Positions 26,814-36,555 of a DNA stretch of 49,138 nt are shown in pieces (the first letter of the stretch is position 1; the number at the start of each line of letters is the position of its first letter). Below the pieces are notes generated by a model. It saw nothing but the letters and a program-made list of their open reading frames with translations. It did no database searches and was not told where the DNA came from. The stretch is from the NCBI GenBank assembly GCA_913044165.1, contig CAJWMY010000006.1, positions 1-49,138 of the forward strand, written 5' to 3'. Source of the stretch: an uncultured Puniceicoccaceae bacterium (GTDB lineage Bacteria; Verrucomicrobiota; Verrucomicrobiia; Opitutales; Coraliomargaritaceae). Position numbers and translations under genes: made by a program.

Positions 26814-27209
26814 ATGCTTCGAAAATTAAGCCATCGGGATACTGAAGATGTATCTATAAATTTATCTCCAATGATAGATATGGTTTTTATATTATTAATT
26901 TTCTTTATAGTCACAACCGTATTTGTTGAAGAAATAGGAGTGACTCCAAATAACTCAGAGCCCGGAGAATCATCATTAAATGAAGACTCAATTATAAGCG
27001 TAGAGGTTTATGAAAGCCAAATTAACGTCGCTGGTGAAATTGTGAGTATTGATAATTTCGAAGGTATTATACGGAATAAAGCCAGAGATAAAGAGGCTAA
27101 ATTCTCCATTATTTGTCAAGACGGAGTAACTCATGGAACATACGACAAAGTGCATAGTATAATGTTTAAAGCTGGCCTAAATGATAGGATGAGCACCAAA
27201 CCATTCTAG
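26814..27209 (+). CDS. exbD: ExbD-like protein 1
   Basis: A 131-residue ExbD/TolR protein with a single N-terminal transmembrane helix, SPMIDMVFILLIFFIVTTVF (about 19-38). It includes the conserved membrane Asp that takes part in proton transfer. A periplasmic domain of about 90 residues follows. It is 3 bp from a second exbD with an almost identical membrane helix but a different periplasmic domain, so the two may form a heterodimer on one ExbB channel. Confidence 0.9.
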   Translation: MLRKLSHRDTEDVSINLSPMIDMVFILLIFFIVTTVFVEEIGVTPNNSEPGESSLNEDSIISVEVYESQINVAGEIVSIDNFEGIIRNKARDKEAKFSIICQDGVTHGTYDKVHSIMFKAGLNDRMSTKPF

Positions 27210-27212
27210 ATA

Positions 27213-27614
27213 ATGAATAGAAGGCACAATAAAGTTTCAGATGAAACAGAGATAAATCTATCTCCGATGATTGATATGGTATTTATACTTTTAATATTTT
27301 TCATTGTGACGACTGTTTTTGTTGAAGAAGTCGGAGTTGAAATCGTGGAACCACCAAAGTCAATTGCGGAAGATTTAGAAAAGAATAGTATATTATTTGG
27401 AATTACTGCGGATAACAAAATTGTTTATGGTGGCAAAGAGATAGAGGCTCAAAATGTACGAGTTATAGTCAGAAGATTATTAAAAGACGGAATAAAGCCT
27501 GTTATCATCAAGGGACATATGCAGTGCTCTCATGAAACTTATCAAAGTGTTTTTAGAGAAGCAAAAAATGGGGGCGCTAAGATCATTCACTACACCCAAC
27601 ATAATAACACGTAA
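27213..27614 (+). CDS. exbD: ExbD-like protein 2
   Basis: A 133-residue ExbD/TolR protein. The membrane helix and its flank (INLSPMIDMVFILLIFF) match the first ExbD residue for residue, but codons differ at most wobble positions. The periplasmic part (EIVEPPKS to the C-terminus) is distinct and includes the common ExbD element IKGHMQCSHETYQSVFREAKNGG. Together with ExbB it should transmit proton-motive force to the TonB protein encoded 23 bp downstream. Confidence 0.9.
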   Translation: MNRRHNKVSDETEINLSPMIDMVFILLIFFIVTTVFVEEVGVEIVEPPKSIAEDLEKNSILFGITADNKIVYGGKEIEAQNVRVIVRRLLKDGIKPVIIKGHMQCSHETYQSVFREAKNGGAKIIHYTQHNNT

Positions 27615-27637
27615 AAACATTTAAATAATAAAACTGC

Positions 27638-28291
27638 ATGCAGATTTATAAAAATAAAGATACAGATAAAAAAAGTAGGCAAAAAAGCTTATTAATTGCC
27701 TTTGGTATCAGTTTTATTCTTTTTGTCTTATTAGCTCTTACCCAATATTTTACTTCAGGCGCAAAAACAAAGAATGAATATAAGCAATATAATATTGCTT
27801 TACCGCCTCCCCCTCCACCTGAAGAAGACCCGCCGCCGCCACCTGAACCAGAAGATGAAGAACCCCCACCTGAGTTAGATCAAAGCCCACCACCTCTTAG
27901 TTTAGCGGAACTAGAAGCTTCTCTAGAGGTCGGTTCAGGAGACATGAGTGGTGATTTTGCATTACCTTCATTTGATGCTAGAAAAAGTAACTTAGGTATG
28001 GATATTTTTGATATAAATGATCTAGAAAAGAAACCTATGGCTAGGCGCCAACTCCCACCACGCTATCCTAGTAAAGCTAAGAGAATGGGCCTTGAGGGAT
28101 TTGTGCTAGCCGAATTTATCGTTGACCAAAATGGTAATGTTGAATCTGTGATCATAAAAGATTCTAGTGAATCATTGTTTGAGGCACCCACCATTGAGGC
28201 TATAAGAAACTGGGTATTTACACCTGGAGAAAAAGATGGCCGAAAAGTAAGAACGAGGGTTAGGGTCAAAATACCTTTTACTTTGCAATAA
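27638..28291 (+). CDS. tonB: TonB-family energy transducer
   Basis: A 217-residue protein: cytoplasmic basic N-terminus, one transmembrane helix (about 17-37), a Pro/Glu-rich periplasmic spacer (about 49-85) and a C-terminal TonB domain from about residue 130. The domain has PRYPSKAKRMGLEG, a VDQNGNVESV segment and AIRNWVFTPGEKDGR, all family signatures. It should contact the TonB box of outer-membrane receptors such as the one at 9535. At about 45 residues the spacer is short, typical of TonB2-type transducers. Confidence 0.93.
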   Translation: MQIYKNKDTDKKSRQKSLLIAFGISFILFVLLALTQYFTSGAKTKNEYKQYNIALPPPPPPEEDPPPPPEPEDEEPPPELDQSPPPLSLAELEASLEVGSGDMSGDFALPSFDARKSNLGMDIFDINDLEKKPMARRQLPPRYPSKAKRMGLEGFVLAEFIVDQNGNVESVIIKDSSESLFEAPTIEAIRNWVFTPGEKDGRKVRTRVRVKIPFTLQ

Positions 28292-28319
28292 TTTAATTTT
28301 AATAACTAATCCTAACATT

Positions 28320-29678
28320 ATGAAAAAAATTCTCATAACACTCCTTTTCACTATCTTTTTTACCCAGATTATTGGGTATGCAAAGACTAGAAACCCAATG
28401 GCAGATTTATGGGCTGATAAAGAATTTCAGAAAGAATTCACTGCAAGCTATGGAACATTAGCTGGATTTGAGCCTAAACTTAATGAGGAAGAAAGAGGCA
28501 GACTTCGTGACTTGATTAATGTCATCAAAAGTAATCCACCAAAAGCGATCGAGAAACTTATTGCAGATATTGAGAATGAAAAAAATGCGGCTTTTATATT
28601 TATTCTCGCTAATTTATATTTCCAAGAAGGCCAAATTGATGAAGCGGAAAAATATTACAAACTAGCAATTGAAAAATATCCTATTTTCCGACGAGCATAT
28701 AAGAACCTAGGATTAGTAAATATACAAGCCAACGACTTTAAATCAGCAATAATTCATTTATCAAAATCTATGGAGCTCGGTGAGGTTGATGGAAGAGCCT
28801 ATGGACTACTTGGCTATAGCTATTTAACTGAAGAAAATTACTACCCCGCAGAAGCTGCATATCGCCAAGCTATTTTAATGCAGCCAGAGATCACAGATTG
28901 GAAATTAGGTCTTGCCCGTTGTCTATTAGAAATGGGAAACTACTCGGACGCTGTATCAACTATTGAAACTCTAATACAAGAAGATCCAAATAATACTGAT
29001 TATTGGATCTTACAAAGTAATGCATATTTAGGTTTAGATAATACCCTTAAGGCAGTTAGAAATTTAGAAATTGTTAAACGAATGGGGAAAGCTGACCTAT
29101 TGACCCTAAGCTTAATCGGTGATATTTACATGAACAACGAAATGCCAGATTTAGCTTTGATTGCTTATCTTGAGGCTGCTGAACTCGCTGATAATGATGA
29201 CTTAGATACCTTACTAAAGTCTGCTGAAGCTTTAACTCTAACTGTGAATTTTTCACAGGCAGAGCAAATGATTCAAAAAATTCGAGAAAACTTTTCTCAG
29301 AGTATTGATGATGAATCGGATCTAGAACTCTTAACCTACGAGGCAAAAATTGCTAGGGCAAACGGTAAAGACCAACTTGCTGCTAACTTGTTATCAAAAA
29401 TTATTGAAAGAGATTTGCTTAATGGTGAAGCAATAATTGAACTTGCAAAATACTACGCCGACCAAGGAAAGTTAGCGGAGGCTTTTACCCGTTTTGAACA
29501 AGCTCAAAAAATTAGAAAATATGAGCGCTCTGCTTTAGTTGCTCATGCCCAAGTATTAGTGAATCAAAAAAGCTATGATGAAGCGCTACCTTTACTAAAT
29601 AGAGCCTTGCGACTACAATCCGATAGAAATCTTAAGGACTTTACTGACCGCGTTGAGCGAGCTGCTCGTAAGCAATAA
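28320..29678 (+). CDS. Exported TPR-repeat protein of the TonB operon
   Basis: A 452-residue protein with a signal peptide (1-21) and about ten tetratricopeptide repeats from residue 90 on (for example AEKYYKLAIEKYPIFRRAYKNLG). TPR proteins close the TtpC-ExbB-ExbD-TonB operons of Vibrio, Shewanella and other marine bacteria, where they are thought to assist TonB-receptor function in the periplasm. The molecular role is not settled. It lies 28 bp behind tonB and is followed by a terminator, so it is the last gene of the operon. Confidence 0.85.
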   Translation: MKKILITLLFTIFFTQIIGYAKTRNPMADLWADKEFQKEFTASYGTLAGFEPKLNEEERGRLRDLINVIKSNPPKAIEKLIADIENEKNAAFIFILANLYFQEGQIDEAEKYYKLAIEKYPIFRRAYKNLGLVNIQANDFKSAIIHLSKSMELGEVDGRAYGLLGYSYLTEENYYPAEAAYRQAILMQPEITDWKLGLARCLLEMGNYSDAVSTIETLIQEDPNNTDYWILQSNAYLGLDNTLKAVRNLEIVKRMGKADLLTLSLIGDIYMNNEMPDLALIAYLEAAELADNDDLDTLLKSAEALTLTVNFSQAEQMIQKIRENFSQSIDDESDLELLTYEAKIARANGKDQLAANLLSKIIERDLLNGEAIIELAKYYADQGKLAEAFTRFEQAQKIRKYERSALVAHAQVLVNQKSYDEALPLLNRALRLQSDRNLKDFTDRVERAARKQ

Positions 29679-29680
29679 TA

Positions 29681-29712
29681 AAAAGACCCATATTATATAA
29701 TATGGGTCTTTT
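29681..29712. terminator. Bidirectional intrinsic terminator between TonB operon and porin
   Basis: A perfect 14-bp stem (AAAAGACCCATATT with AATATGGGTCTTTT) and a 4-base ATAT loop, followed by T-rich sequence in both directions. It lies between convergent transcription units. Confidence 0.9.
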
Positions 29713-29746
29713 GAATTTAAGATCTGATTTTGGATTTTACTAATTA

Positions 29747-30841
29747 TTACCAAAGAACTTGGACGCGTGCACGTAACCCATCCATAGTAAAGGTATCTAT
29801 TCCATTTGTTGACTCTGCATCCTCATAGCCTGCCATGAATGTTACAGCTTTACTATAATAGTAATTAAGCCCTATATACTTAGAATCAAGTTCACTGCCT
29901 TGGCCACCTAATCCTCCGCCATTTGGTGCTCTTCTAATGAGTTCATCTGAGTCGATTGCCCAGTCTGACTCTACCGATGAATACCTAATTACTGGCTCCC
30001 ATTTTCCGTTTCTCATGGATGCCCTTAACGAAACACCCTCTGTATCATTACCTGCACCTAAATTTCCATTAAAGTACTCCCAAAGAAGATCCATGCCACC
30101 TGCTTTATAGTTTACGTAAGTAGTGTATGCACTTACGTCAGTCCCAGTCACCAAGTTTTCGGCTTGATTACCGCCATCTATACCAAAAGTTACATTATCT
30201 TGCTTATATTGTAATCTATAAAAAGAAGCTAGATCGTTACTTGAATTTGACGCACCTCCTAATCTAGAACCCTCTCCTTGTGCAGAATTCACGACTGCTA
30301 CTGCGTAAGAAACTCCGTTTCCGAGCTTTCCTTTAGCATGAAGGCCCATATGTCTTGATGAGAAGTCGATATCATCAGCAAAGAAGCGATTTGCAGCTGA
30401 ACGCTCAATTGTTTGAAGTTTTGAAGAAGATGTAGTTTCCTCAAAGCCGAATGGTACTTTTTGAAAACCTATTGCTCCAGTAGTACCATCAGCAAATTTA
30501 TAACCAATGATAGCTTTATCAAAAGCTATTTCTGGAGACTCATCACCTGCAAAATCAAAGACTGATTCAGCATAGATACCATTACTCAATTTTGCTTTAG
30601 CGCCAAAAAACAGTCTTCTGAAATAGAAGTGATTAGTCCTATTTAGATCAATATCAGAAGGTAATCCCGCTTCTAACGATTGATGCATAGATAGTCCATC
30701 ATACTGCGCCTGCATTCGGCCGTTGAATCTTACTTCAATGGTTTCTTTTCCCTTAGCCTTAAAAGCTAAGCCATCATCAGCTATCAGCAAGCTCCCGATA
30801 AAAATCAGAGAACTGAATATTGTATATTTAATATAATTCAT
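29747..30841 (-). CDS. Outer-membrane porin, phosphate-selective (OprO/OprP) type
   Basis: A 364-residue protein: signal peptide (1-21), mature start DDGLAFKAKG, then VRFNGRMQAQYDG and beta-barrel strands such as RTNHFYFRRLFFGAKAKLSNGIYAE. The terminal residues RARVQVLW end in an aromatic residue, as outer-membrane barrels do. The pattern fits the phosphate-selective porin O/P family. It lies 27 bp behind pstS on the same strand, so both are likely co-transcribed under phosphate starvation. Solute specificity is inferred from neighbourhood; related porins carry other anions. Confidence 0.85.
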   Translation of the reverse strand: MNYIKYTIFSSLIFIGSLLIADDGLAFKAKGKETIEVRFNGRMQAQYDGLSMHQSLEAGLPSDIDLNRTNHFYFRRLFFGAKAKLSNGIYAESVFDFAGDESPEIAFDKAIIGYKFADGTTGAIGFQKVPFGFEETTSSSKLQTIERSAANRFFADDIDFSSRHMGLHAKGKLGNGVSYAVAVVNSAQGEGSRLGGASNSSNDLASFYRLQYKQDNVTFGIDGGNQAENLVTGTDVSAYTTYVNYKAGGMDLLWEYFNGNLGAGNDTEGVSLRASMRNGKWEPVIRYSSVESDWAIDSDELIRRAPNGGGLGGQGSELDSKYIGLNYYYSKAVTFMAGYEDAESTNGIDTFTMDGLRARVQVLW

Positions 30842-30868
30842 AATTAGTTAATCGTTGTTTAGCATTAT

Positions 30869-31690
30869 TTAGTATAAAGGTAAAAAATGTACTTTTTTAA
30901 CAATTTCTTGTCCTTCTGGACTCATTGTAAAACCAATAAAGTTATTGGCAGTGCTACTAAGTGCTTCGTTATTGTTTATTAGATAGTAAAGTGGCCTTGC
31001 TAGAGGATAATCAGCAGCTGTAGGATGAGAACCTTCGACTGGTAATACTTTAACTCCTGGAGTATTAATGTATGCAAGTCCTACGTATCCAATTCCATTT
31101 GGATTTTTAGCGACTTCAGAAGCAATTTGCTCGTTTCCAGCCATCTTTTGAGTGTCGGTTCCATAGTCTCTAGAATTCATTCCCATTTTTTGGAATACAG
31201 CGTACGTACCAGATGAAGTGTTTCTAGTATATGCTGAGATGTCACCCGATTCAGCAGAAATAGCTGACCAATCTGTGATATCCCCAGAAAAGATCATCTC
31301 GATTTCTTCTAATGTTATGCTATCGAGAGAACTTGATTCATTGACTATAATAGCAATACCATCCTTAGCTACAGTTATAGCCTTCATATCAACACCTTTA
31401 GATTTAGCCTTAGCTATTTCTTTAGCCTTTGGATCTCTAGAAGACATTCCAATTTCAGATGTACCATCTATAACTGCTGCGACACCTGTAGAAGAACCTT
31501 CGGCAGCAATTTCAAAGGATACTTTTATACCCAATTTCTTCATATTAGCTTTAAATGCCTCGGATAGCTGAGGAACCATTTTTGCGCCCAATGTATCAGA
31601 ACCTTTGATTACCAGTGTATCCGAAGCGTATGTGAATCCGCTGAAAAGCACTGAACTAATCAATGCGATTAAAAGATGAGTTTTTCTCAT
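30869..31690 (-). CDS. pstS: Phosphate ABC transporter, periplasmic phosphate-binding protein
   Basis: A 273-residue PstS-like binding protein: signal peptide (1-22), [18 protein letters not shown] at about 29-46, [22 protein letters not shown] near 64-85, and [17 protein letters not shown] in the second lobe. These phosphate-contacting Ser/Thr/Arg loops are family signatures. Length and motifs match the short PstS subgroup. It binds phosphate in the periplasm and delivers it to PstC/PstA, encoded divergently from 31968 on. The 277-bp gap carries putative Pho boxes. Confidence 0.93.
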   Translation of the reverse strand: MRKTHLLIALISSVLFSGFTYASDTLVIKGSDTLGAKMVPQLSEAFKANMKKLGIKVSFEIAAEGSSTGVAAVIDGTSEIGMSSRDPKAKEIAKAKSKGVDMKAITVAKDGIAIIVNESSSLDSITLEEIEMIFSGDITDWSAISAESGDISAYTRNTSSGTYAVFQKMGMNSRDYGTDTQKMAGNEQIASEVAKNPNGIGYVGLAYINTPGVKVLPVEGSHPTAADYPLARPLYYLINNNEALSSTANNFIGFTMSPEGQEIVKKVHFLPLY

Positions 31691-31755
31691 TATTATATTT
31701 TGTATTATGTTATAGTTTATAGCACATGCTACAAAACAGAATATAAACTAATATT

Positions 31756-31795
31756 GTCACATTTTAATGGCTTTAAAGTTACAAACTTGTTACAA
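31756..31795 (+). promoter_or_regulatory. Putative Pho box 1 (11-bp direct repeats)
   Basis: GTCACAT at 31756, GTTACAA at 31778 and GTTACAA at 31789. The steps are 22 and 11 bp, the helical phasing expected of PhoB-type binding sites, which use 7-bp repeats with 4-bp spacing. It lies 65 bp upstream of pstS but reads in the pstC direction. Confidence 0.55.
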
Positions 31796-31869
31796 TTTCC
31801 ACATATATATTAAATCTGAAAATAAGCTACTAACGGCCTTTGACTTTCATCGCCTTCTTATTTTAAAAT

Positions 31870-31887
31870 GTCACACAAATGTAACAA
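31870..31887 (+). promoter_or_regulatory. Putative Pho box 2 (11-bp direct repeats)
   Basis: GTCACAC at 31870 and GTAACAA at 31881, 11 bp apart, in the transcription direction of pstC and 81 bp before its start codon. It matches the layout of box 1. Confidence 0.55.
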
Positions 31888-31967
31888 AAGTCCGGCTTTT
31901 AAACTTGGATAAAAATCTACGTTAAATAACTTTAATTAATTTAGTATCTCAATATTAGATTTTTTAA

Positions 31968-33776
31968 ATGGAAGACCCTAATTTAGAACCAAAGGACACA
32001 GCCCCTAGCTTTAGTAGAAAGCGACTTGTTCTTTTCGGAAAAGATTCTGATTCTATAATCAAGAGTTTCTTTGGAAGCTCTGCAACCATCTCTATAGTAG
32101 TCCTCGCATTGATTACTATTTTCCTTTTCAAGGAGGGTGCGGGGTTCATTAATCAATATCACAAAAGCCTTAAAGAATATAGACTTTCAGGGTTAGAGTA
32201 TGTTGATATATTAAAGGAAAATCGGGAAAATTTCACGGAGCTTAACAGGTTATTAACCGATATACGATCAAATTGGATTAAAAGCCTTAAGAGCAATGGA
32301 CTATCTCAATCTGAAATATCTAGTATAGTCATGTCCCCTGATTCAAAGAGTCTTTTTCTAGGATATATGAGAGCTGGAAAATCTCTTAAATCATATATAA
32401 AAAATAAAATGGATTTGGCCATTGAAGTAAGGGATCAGCATATAACCAACAAGAATTTGCGTGAGACCTTAAATAATTTTGCTCAAAAAATTGAAGACGT
32501 AGAAAAGTTTAATTACCAACTTAATGATGTGGATAGGTCTCAGTTTATTCTACGGCTCAAAGAAAAAAATTTAAACAACGCTACAGATTATGAATTAGTA
32601 ACAAATAACGAATCTCTCATAAACTCATTAAGGGATGGAGATGCAATCAATAGCCAAACAAGAAAAATATTCTTAGAACTTATAAAAGAGCAATATGTAG
32701 ACATTGAAAATACGATCAAACCTGTAGATTTTAGTTCAGAAATAGTAAAAATTACTAGCAACAAAGAGGCTTATTTTAAAATTCTAGTAGGCTTAGAATC
32801 AGATATTCAAAAAATTCTAAATGAAAAAAGTTTATTCGACTTTAACGATGATGAGCTTAATAAACGATTCTCTAAATTCAAAGACCTAAATTATTTATAC
32901 TTTGAAACTATAGATGAGCATAAAGATAAAATCAAACAATGGAATCAAAACCAGCCAATTGAAATCTTACATGCACTTATTTCTTTTATAACGGGAAAAG
33001 ACTGGATAACTGCAAGTGATCAACAAGATTGGTACGGACTTCTTCCACTGCTATCTGGGTCTTTATTGGTTTCCTTCATAGCTTTATTCTTTGCTGTACC
33101 ACTAGGAGTTGGAGCAGCAATATACACTAATCAAATGGCTAGTTCAATTGAAAGAAATTGGATAAAACCATACATTGAATTTGTTTCAGCAATACCTTCT
33201 GTCGTGATCGGTTTTTTTGGTGTTGTAGTTTTAGGTGAGGCTATAAGAAATTTTTCCAACTTAAGTATCCTATCGTGGGTTCCATTTTTTCCTCTAGGAG
33301 AGAGACTTAATGTATTCACTGCAGGTCTTCTATTAGCATTAATGGCGATACCAACAATTTTCACATTAGCAGAAGATGCCATAAATAATGTTCCTAAGCA
33401 TTTAAAAGAGGCCTCCCTCGCTATAGGCGCAACACGGCTACAAACCACTGCAAGAGTTATTGTTCCCAGTTGCTTGTCGGCAATAATATCTGCAATAATG
33501 CTCGGGTTTGGTCGTGTTATTGGAGAAACTATGGTCGTCTTATTATGCGCTGGAAATCGAATTAAAATCCCTGAATTCACGGATGGCATAGGAGTATTTT
33601 TTGAGCCAGTTCATACTATGACCGGAATTATAGCTCAAGAGATGGGGGAAGTCGTACAAGGTAGCGTACACTACAGGGCATTATTTATGGTAGGAATTGT
33701 TCTTTTCTTTACGTCTATGCTAATAAATATCGGCGCACAATGGATTGTAAAAAAATATAAGAAATTAGAAGCTTAA
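31968..33776 (+). CDS. pstC: Phosphate ABC transporter permease PstC, long form
   Basis: A 602-residue permease. Residues about 34-58 form the first transmembrane helix. Then comes a charged, mostly helical periplasmic region of about 290 residues (65-355), and from about 362 the permease domain with five or six helices. The EAA loop reads [23 protein letters not shown], contacting PstB. Classic PstC (E. coli) is about 320 residues; the long inserted form occurs in various marine bacteria. It is followed 1 bp later by pstA. Confidence 0.92.
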   Translation: MEDPNLEPKDTAPSFSRKRLVLFGKDSDSIIKSFFGSSATISIVVLALITIFLFKEGAGFINQYHKSLKEYRLSGLEYVDILKENRENFTELNRLLTDIRSNWIKSLKSNGLSQSEISSIVMSPDSKSLFLGYMRAGKSLKSYIKNKMDLAIEVRDQHITNKNLRETLNNFAQKIEDVEKFNYQLNDVDRSQFILRLKEKNLNNATDYELVTNNESLINSLRDGDAINSQTRKIFLELIKEQYVDIENTIKPVDFSSEIVKITSNKEAYFKILVGLESDIQKILNEKSLFDFNDDELNKRFSKFKDLNYLYFETIDEHKDKIKQWNQNQPIEILHALISFITGKDWITASDQQDWYGLLPLLSGSLLVSFIALFFAVPLGVGAAIYTNQMASSIERNWIKPYIEFVSAIPSVVIGFFGVVVLGEAIRNFSNLSILSWVPFFPLGERLNVFTAGLLLALMAIPTIFTLAEDAINNVPKHLKEASLAIGATRLQTTARVIVPSCLSAIISAIMLGFGRVIGETMVVLLCAGNRIKIPEFTDGIGVFFEPVHTMTGIIAQEMGEVVQGSVHYRALFMVGIVLFFTSMLINIGAQWIVKKYKKLEA

Positions 33777-33777
33777 T

Positions 33778-34980
33778 ATGGAGGGAAAAGTTATACATAG
33801 ATTTTCTAAAAGATTTTCTAAAAAAGCTTTTTTTGAAAATCTTATCTTAAATATTCTTAGAATATCAACTTATTTGGTGATACTTTTTGCAGGATTCATA
33901 TTCTTAGATATCGGAATAAATGGCTCTAAGGCTATTTTTAAAAGCCAAGCCCCTTTTATTAATACAGATTTCTTAACACAAAAACCCGAAACGCTTCATG
34001 TTTTTGAACCAAAACATATCGATAAAAAACTCAAAGAAATTAATGCTAAAATTTTATCAACAAATATTGAAAATAAAAACCTAAGCAATTTGGCAATTGA
34101 GGATTCTAAGAAAAATGATTTATTAATTAAAAGTTTGCAGGCAAAATATCACGTCTTGGATAAACAGAGAAAGGAAGAACGATTACTTTTTAGTGATACA
34201 GAATTTAGAGCGTTAGAAATAAAGCCTTCAAAAAGTGAATATGTTTATGAAACTTATGCATACTCAGGAGGTGGTATTGGCCCTGCAATTATTGGTACAT
34301 GCTTATTAGTTTTAGGTTCTATTGCTATAGCATTAAGTCTAGGAGTTTTATGTGCAATTTATCTTAGTGAGTATAGTCGACCTGGAAAGGTACTTCAAAT
34401 CATAAGACTCTCTATACTAAATCTATCAGGCGTCCCATCTATAGTATTTGGTCTTTTTGGTTTTGGTATGTTTGTACTTTTCTTTGGTTGGGGTGTCTCA
34501 ATGATAGCTGGTTGGTTTACCTTAGCAATTATGGCCCTACCCGTTATAATTTCAGCTAGTGAGGAATCAATGCGCTCCATTCCTAAAGGCTTCCGTGAAG
34601 GTTCACTTGCTTTAGGTGCCTCTAAATGGACAGCTATACGCACAAATGTTCTACCATATGCCTTACCAGGCATCCTTACATCATCAATCATGGGAATAGC
34701 ACGTGTTGCAGGGGAAACGGCACCTATAATGTTTACAGCTGCATTTGCTTTGAGGGATCAATTGCCGTGGGAGGGATTAGAAAAAGCAAGTGACTTTATA
34801 TTTCAAGGAGTCATGGCTTTACCTTATCATATTTATGTTGTTAGTTCGAAAATTCCGCAAAACGAATATACTGAAAATATGCAATATGGTTCAGCATTTG
34901 TTTTCTTATTTATTGTTGGATTCTTTGCAATTAGTAGTATTGTTTTAAGAATTCGAGTTAGAAAAAAATATAAATGGTAA
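33778..34980 (+). CDS. pstA: Phosphate ABC transporter permease PstA
   Basis: A 400-residue permease. One transmembrane helix (about 28-50), a periplasmic insertion (55-160) with charged helices, then the permease domain from [20 protein letters not shown]. The EAA loop is [22 protein letters not shown], and [15 protein letters not shown] precedes it. Longer than the roughly 290-residue E. coli PstA because of the insertion, as in the partner PstC. It forms the channel with PstC. Confidence 0.92.
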   Translation: MEGKVIHRFSKRFSKKAFFENLILNILRISTYLVILFAGFIFLDIGINGSKAIFKSQAPFINTDFLTQKPETLHVFEPKHIDKKLKEINAKILSTNIENKNLSNLAIEDSKKNDLLIKSLQAKYHVLDKQRKEERLLFSDTEFRALEIKPSKSEYVYETYAYSGGGIGPAIIGTCLLVLGSIAIALSLGVLCAIYLSEYSRPGKVLQIIRLSILNLSGVPSIVFGLFGFGMFVLFFGWGVSMIAGWFTLAIMALPVIISASEESMRSIPKGFREGSLALGASKWTAIRTNVLPYALPGILTSSIMGIARVAGETAPIMFTAAFALRDQLPWEGLEKASDFIFQGVMALPYHIYVVSSKIPQNEYTENMQYGSAFVFLFIVGFFAISSIVLRIRVRKKYKW

Positions 34981-35022
34981 CCAATTAAGACACTTTTTTA
35001 AATTTAATTATATAATCATTTT

Positions 35023-35832
35023 ATGAGTTTAGATATCCAAGTAAAACCAGCTGAAGCAGGCTCAAAAGTTCTTCCTCCAGAAGTAATCAAAATCAGAAAT
35101 CTAGATTTTTCATATGGGGAATCACAAGCACTTTTTGACATAAGTATGGATGTCTATGAAAAAGAAGTTACTGCTTTTATTGGCCCTTCTGGATGTGGTA
35201 AATCAACATTCTTAAGATGTTTCAATAGAATGAATGATCTTATAGATATTGCTAAAATAAAAAGTGGTACAATTAAGATTAGCGATGTTGATATATATGA
35301 TGAAGAAATAGACGTCATCGAACTAAGAAAACATGTTGGAATGGTATTTCAAAAATCGAATCCATTTCCAAAATCTATATATGATAACATTGCTTATGGT
35401 ATGCGCATTCAAGGGATCAAGAAATCTAGTGAATTAGATAGTACAGTTGAATCGTGCTTAAAAAGTGCAGCGCTATGGGGCGAAGTTAAAGATCGTCTTA
35501 ATGAAAGTGCTCTTGGACTATCTGGTGGTCAACAGCAAAGACTTTGTATTGCGCGCGCTCTTGCAGTTAAACCCAAAATTCTATTAATGGATGAACCTTG
35601 TTCTGCCCTTGATCCAATTGCTACGGCTAAAGTTGAAGAACTAATTCATGAGCTGAAAAAAAACTATACAATAGTAGTTGTTACCCATAACATGCAGCAA
35701 GCAGCTAGAGTCTCTGATCGAACTGCATTTTTTTATCTAGGCCGTCTCATTGAATACGGACCAACCGAACAAATATTTATGAATCCAGAAAATTCACAAA
35801 CCGAAGCTTACGTATCAGGAAGATTTGGCTAA
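35023..35832 (+). CDS. pstB: Phosphate ABC transporter ATP-binding protein PstB
   Basis: A 269-residue ATPase with every ABC motif: Walker [10 protein letters not shown] (about 54-62), Q-loop [15 protein letters not shown], signature LSGGQQQRL, Walker B ILLMDEP, and the switch His in VTHNM. The [13 protein letters not shown] motif after the Q-loop is characteristic of PstB. Residues 1-20 are a short variable extension. It powers phosphate import through PstCA and sits between pstA (42-bp gap) and phoU. Confidence 0.95.
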   Translation: MSLDIQVKPAEAGSKVLPPEVIKIRNLDFSYGESQALFDISMDVYEKEVTAFIGPSGCGKSTFLRCFNRMNDLIDIAKIKSGTIKISDVDIYDEEIDVIELRKHVGMVFQKSNPFPKSIYDNIAYGMRIQGIKKSSELDSTVESCLKSAALWGEVKDRLNESALGLSGGQQQRLCIARALAVKPKILLMDEPCSALDPIATAKVEELIHELKKNYTIVVVTHNMQQAARVSDRTAFFYLGRLIEYGPTEQIFMNPENSQTEAYVSGRFG

Positions 35833-35866
35833 TAAAAATATCTTAACAATATAATCTTTTAATACA

Positions 35867-36505
35867 ATGAAACGTTATTTCCACAAAGAACTTAATGACC
35901 TTAAAAATAAGCTAATTCTATTGGGAGAAAAATCTAATGAGATTGCCAGGCTGGCTATGGATGGATTGCTTGAAAATGATATTGAAAAGGTAAATAAAGC
36001 TGCTGGCATGGATGACTATCTTGATGATTTAGAGCAAGAAATATCATACGCATGCATTAGGTATATTTCTCTTCGTGCTCCTGTTTCATCTGATTTAAGA
36101 CTTATTTTCGTTGCCCTTAAAGCCAGTAGAGATTTCGAAAGAATTGGCGATGAAGCCCATTCTATTACTAGAAAGTCTTCAAAAATCCTGATTAATGATG
36201 GCAAACTTTCCGAACAATTTAATTTACAAGAAATGAGTAATCTTGCCTGTCAATTAATTAAAGACGCCATATCTTGCTTCGTTGAAGAAGATTTAGAAAA
36301 AGCTTTTGCAGTTCTTAAAAAAGATCGAGAAATAGACACTATTAATCAAAAACATTTCGAACTTATTTCAGATATTTCAATGCAAGAAAAAATATCCGAC
36401 CCTACTCGATTCAATACTTTATTGATTTCTAAATCAATAGAAAGAATGGGAGACCATGCTAAAAATATAGCCCGAGAAGTCATTTTCTTACTTAGTAAAG
36501 AATAA
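35867..36505 (+). CDS. phoU: Phosphate-transport regulator PhoU
   Basis: A 212-residue all-helical protein with two PhoU repeats. Each has the metal-binding E/D-x-x-x-D pattern: ASRDFERIGDEAHSI (about 82-96) in the first and SIERMGDHAKNIAREV (about 190-205) in the second. It links Pst activity to the PhoR/PhoB two-component system, keeping the regulon off when phosphate is ample. It is the last gene of the pst block, 34 bp behind pstB. The phoB and phoR genes are not in the window. Confidence 0.94.
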   Translation: MKRYFHKELNDLKNKLILLGEKSNEIARLAMDGLLENDIEKVNKAAGMDDYLDDLEQEISYACIRYISLRAPVSSDLRLIFVALKASRDFERIGDEAHSITRKSSKILINDGKLSEQFNLQEMSNLACQLIKDAISCFVEEDLEKAFAVLKKDREIDTINQKHFELISDISMQEKISDPTRFNTLLISKSIERMGDHAKNIAREVIFLLSKE

Positions 36506-36555
36506 TAACAATATCTATAGAAGTTTATTAAATATAAGCTAAAGTTTGATAAGCT

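Noticed and set aside
31691-31967. A small RNA or riboswitch in the pst control region
   Set aside because: No stable hairpin with terminator or conserved aptamer pattern was visible; the repeats fit Pho boxes better.
33131-33589. A 152-codon open frame antisense to pstC
   Set aside because: It mirrors a conserved permease domain with clear coding on the other strand; no initiation or family signal.
36506-36555. A possible terminator hairpin between phoU and glnS (AAGCT repeats)
   Set aside because: The pairing is short, AT-rich and interrupted, with no clear T-tract.
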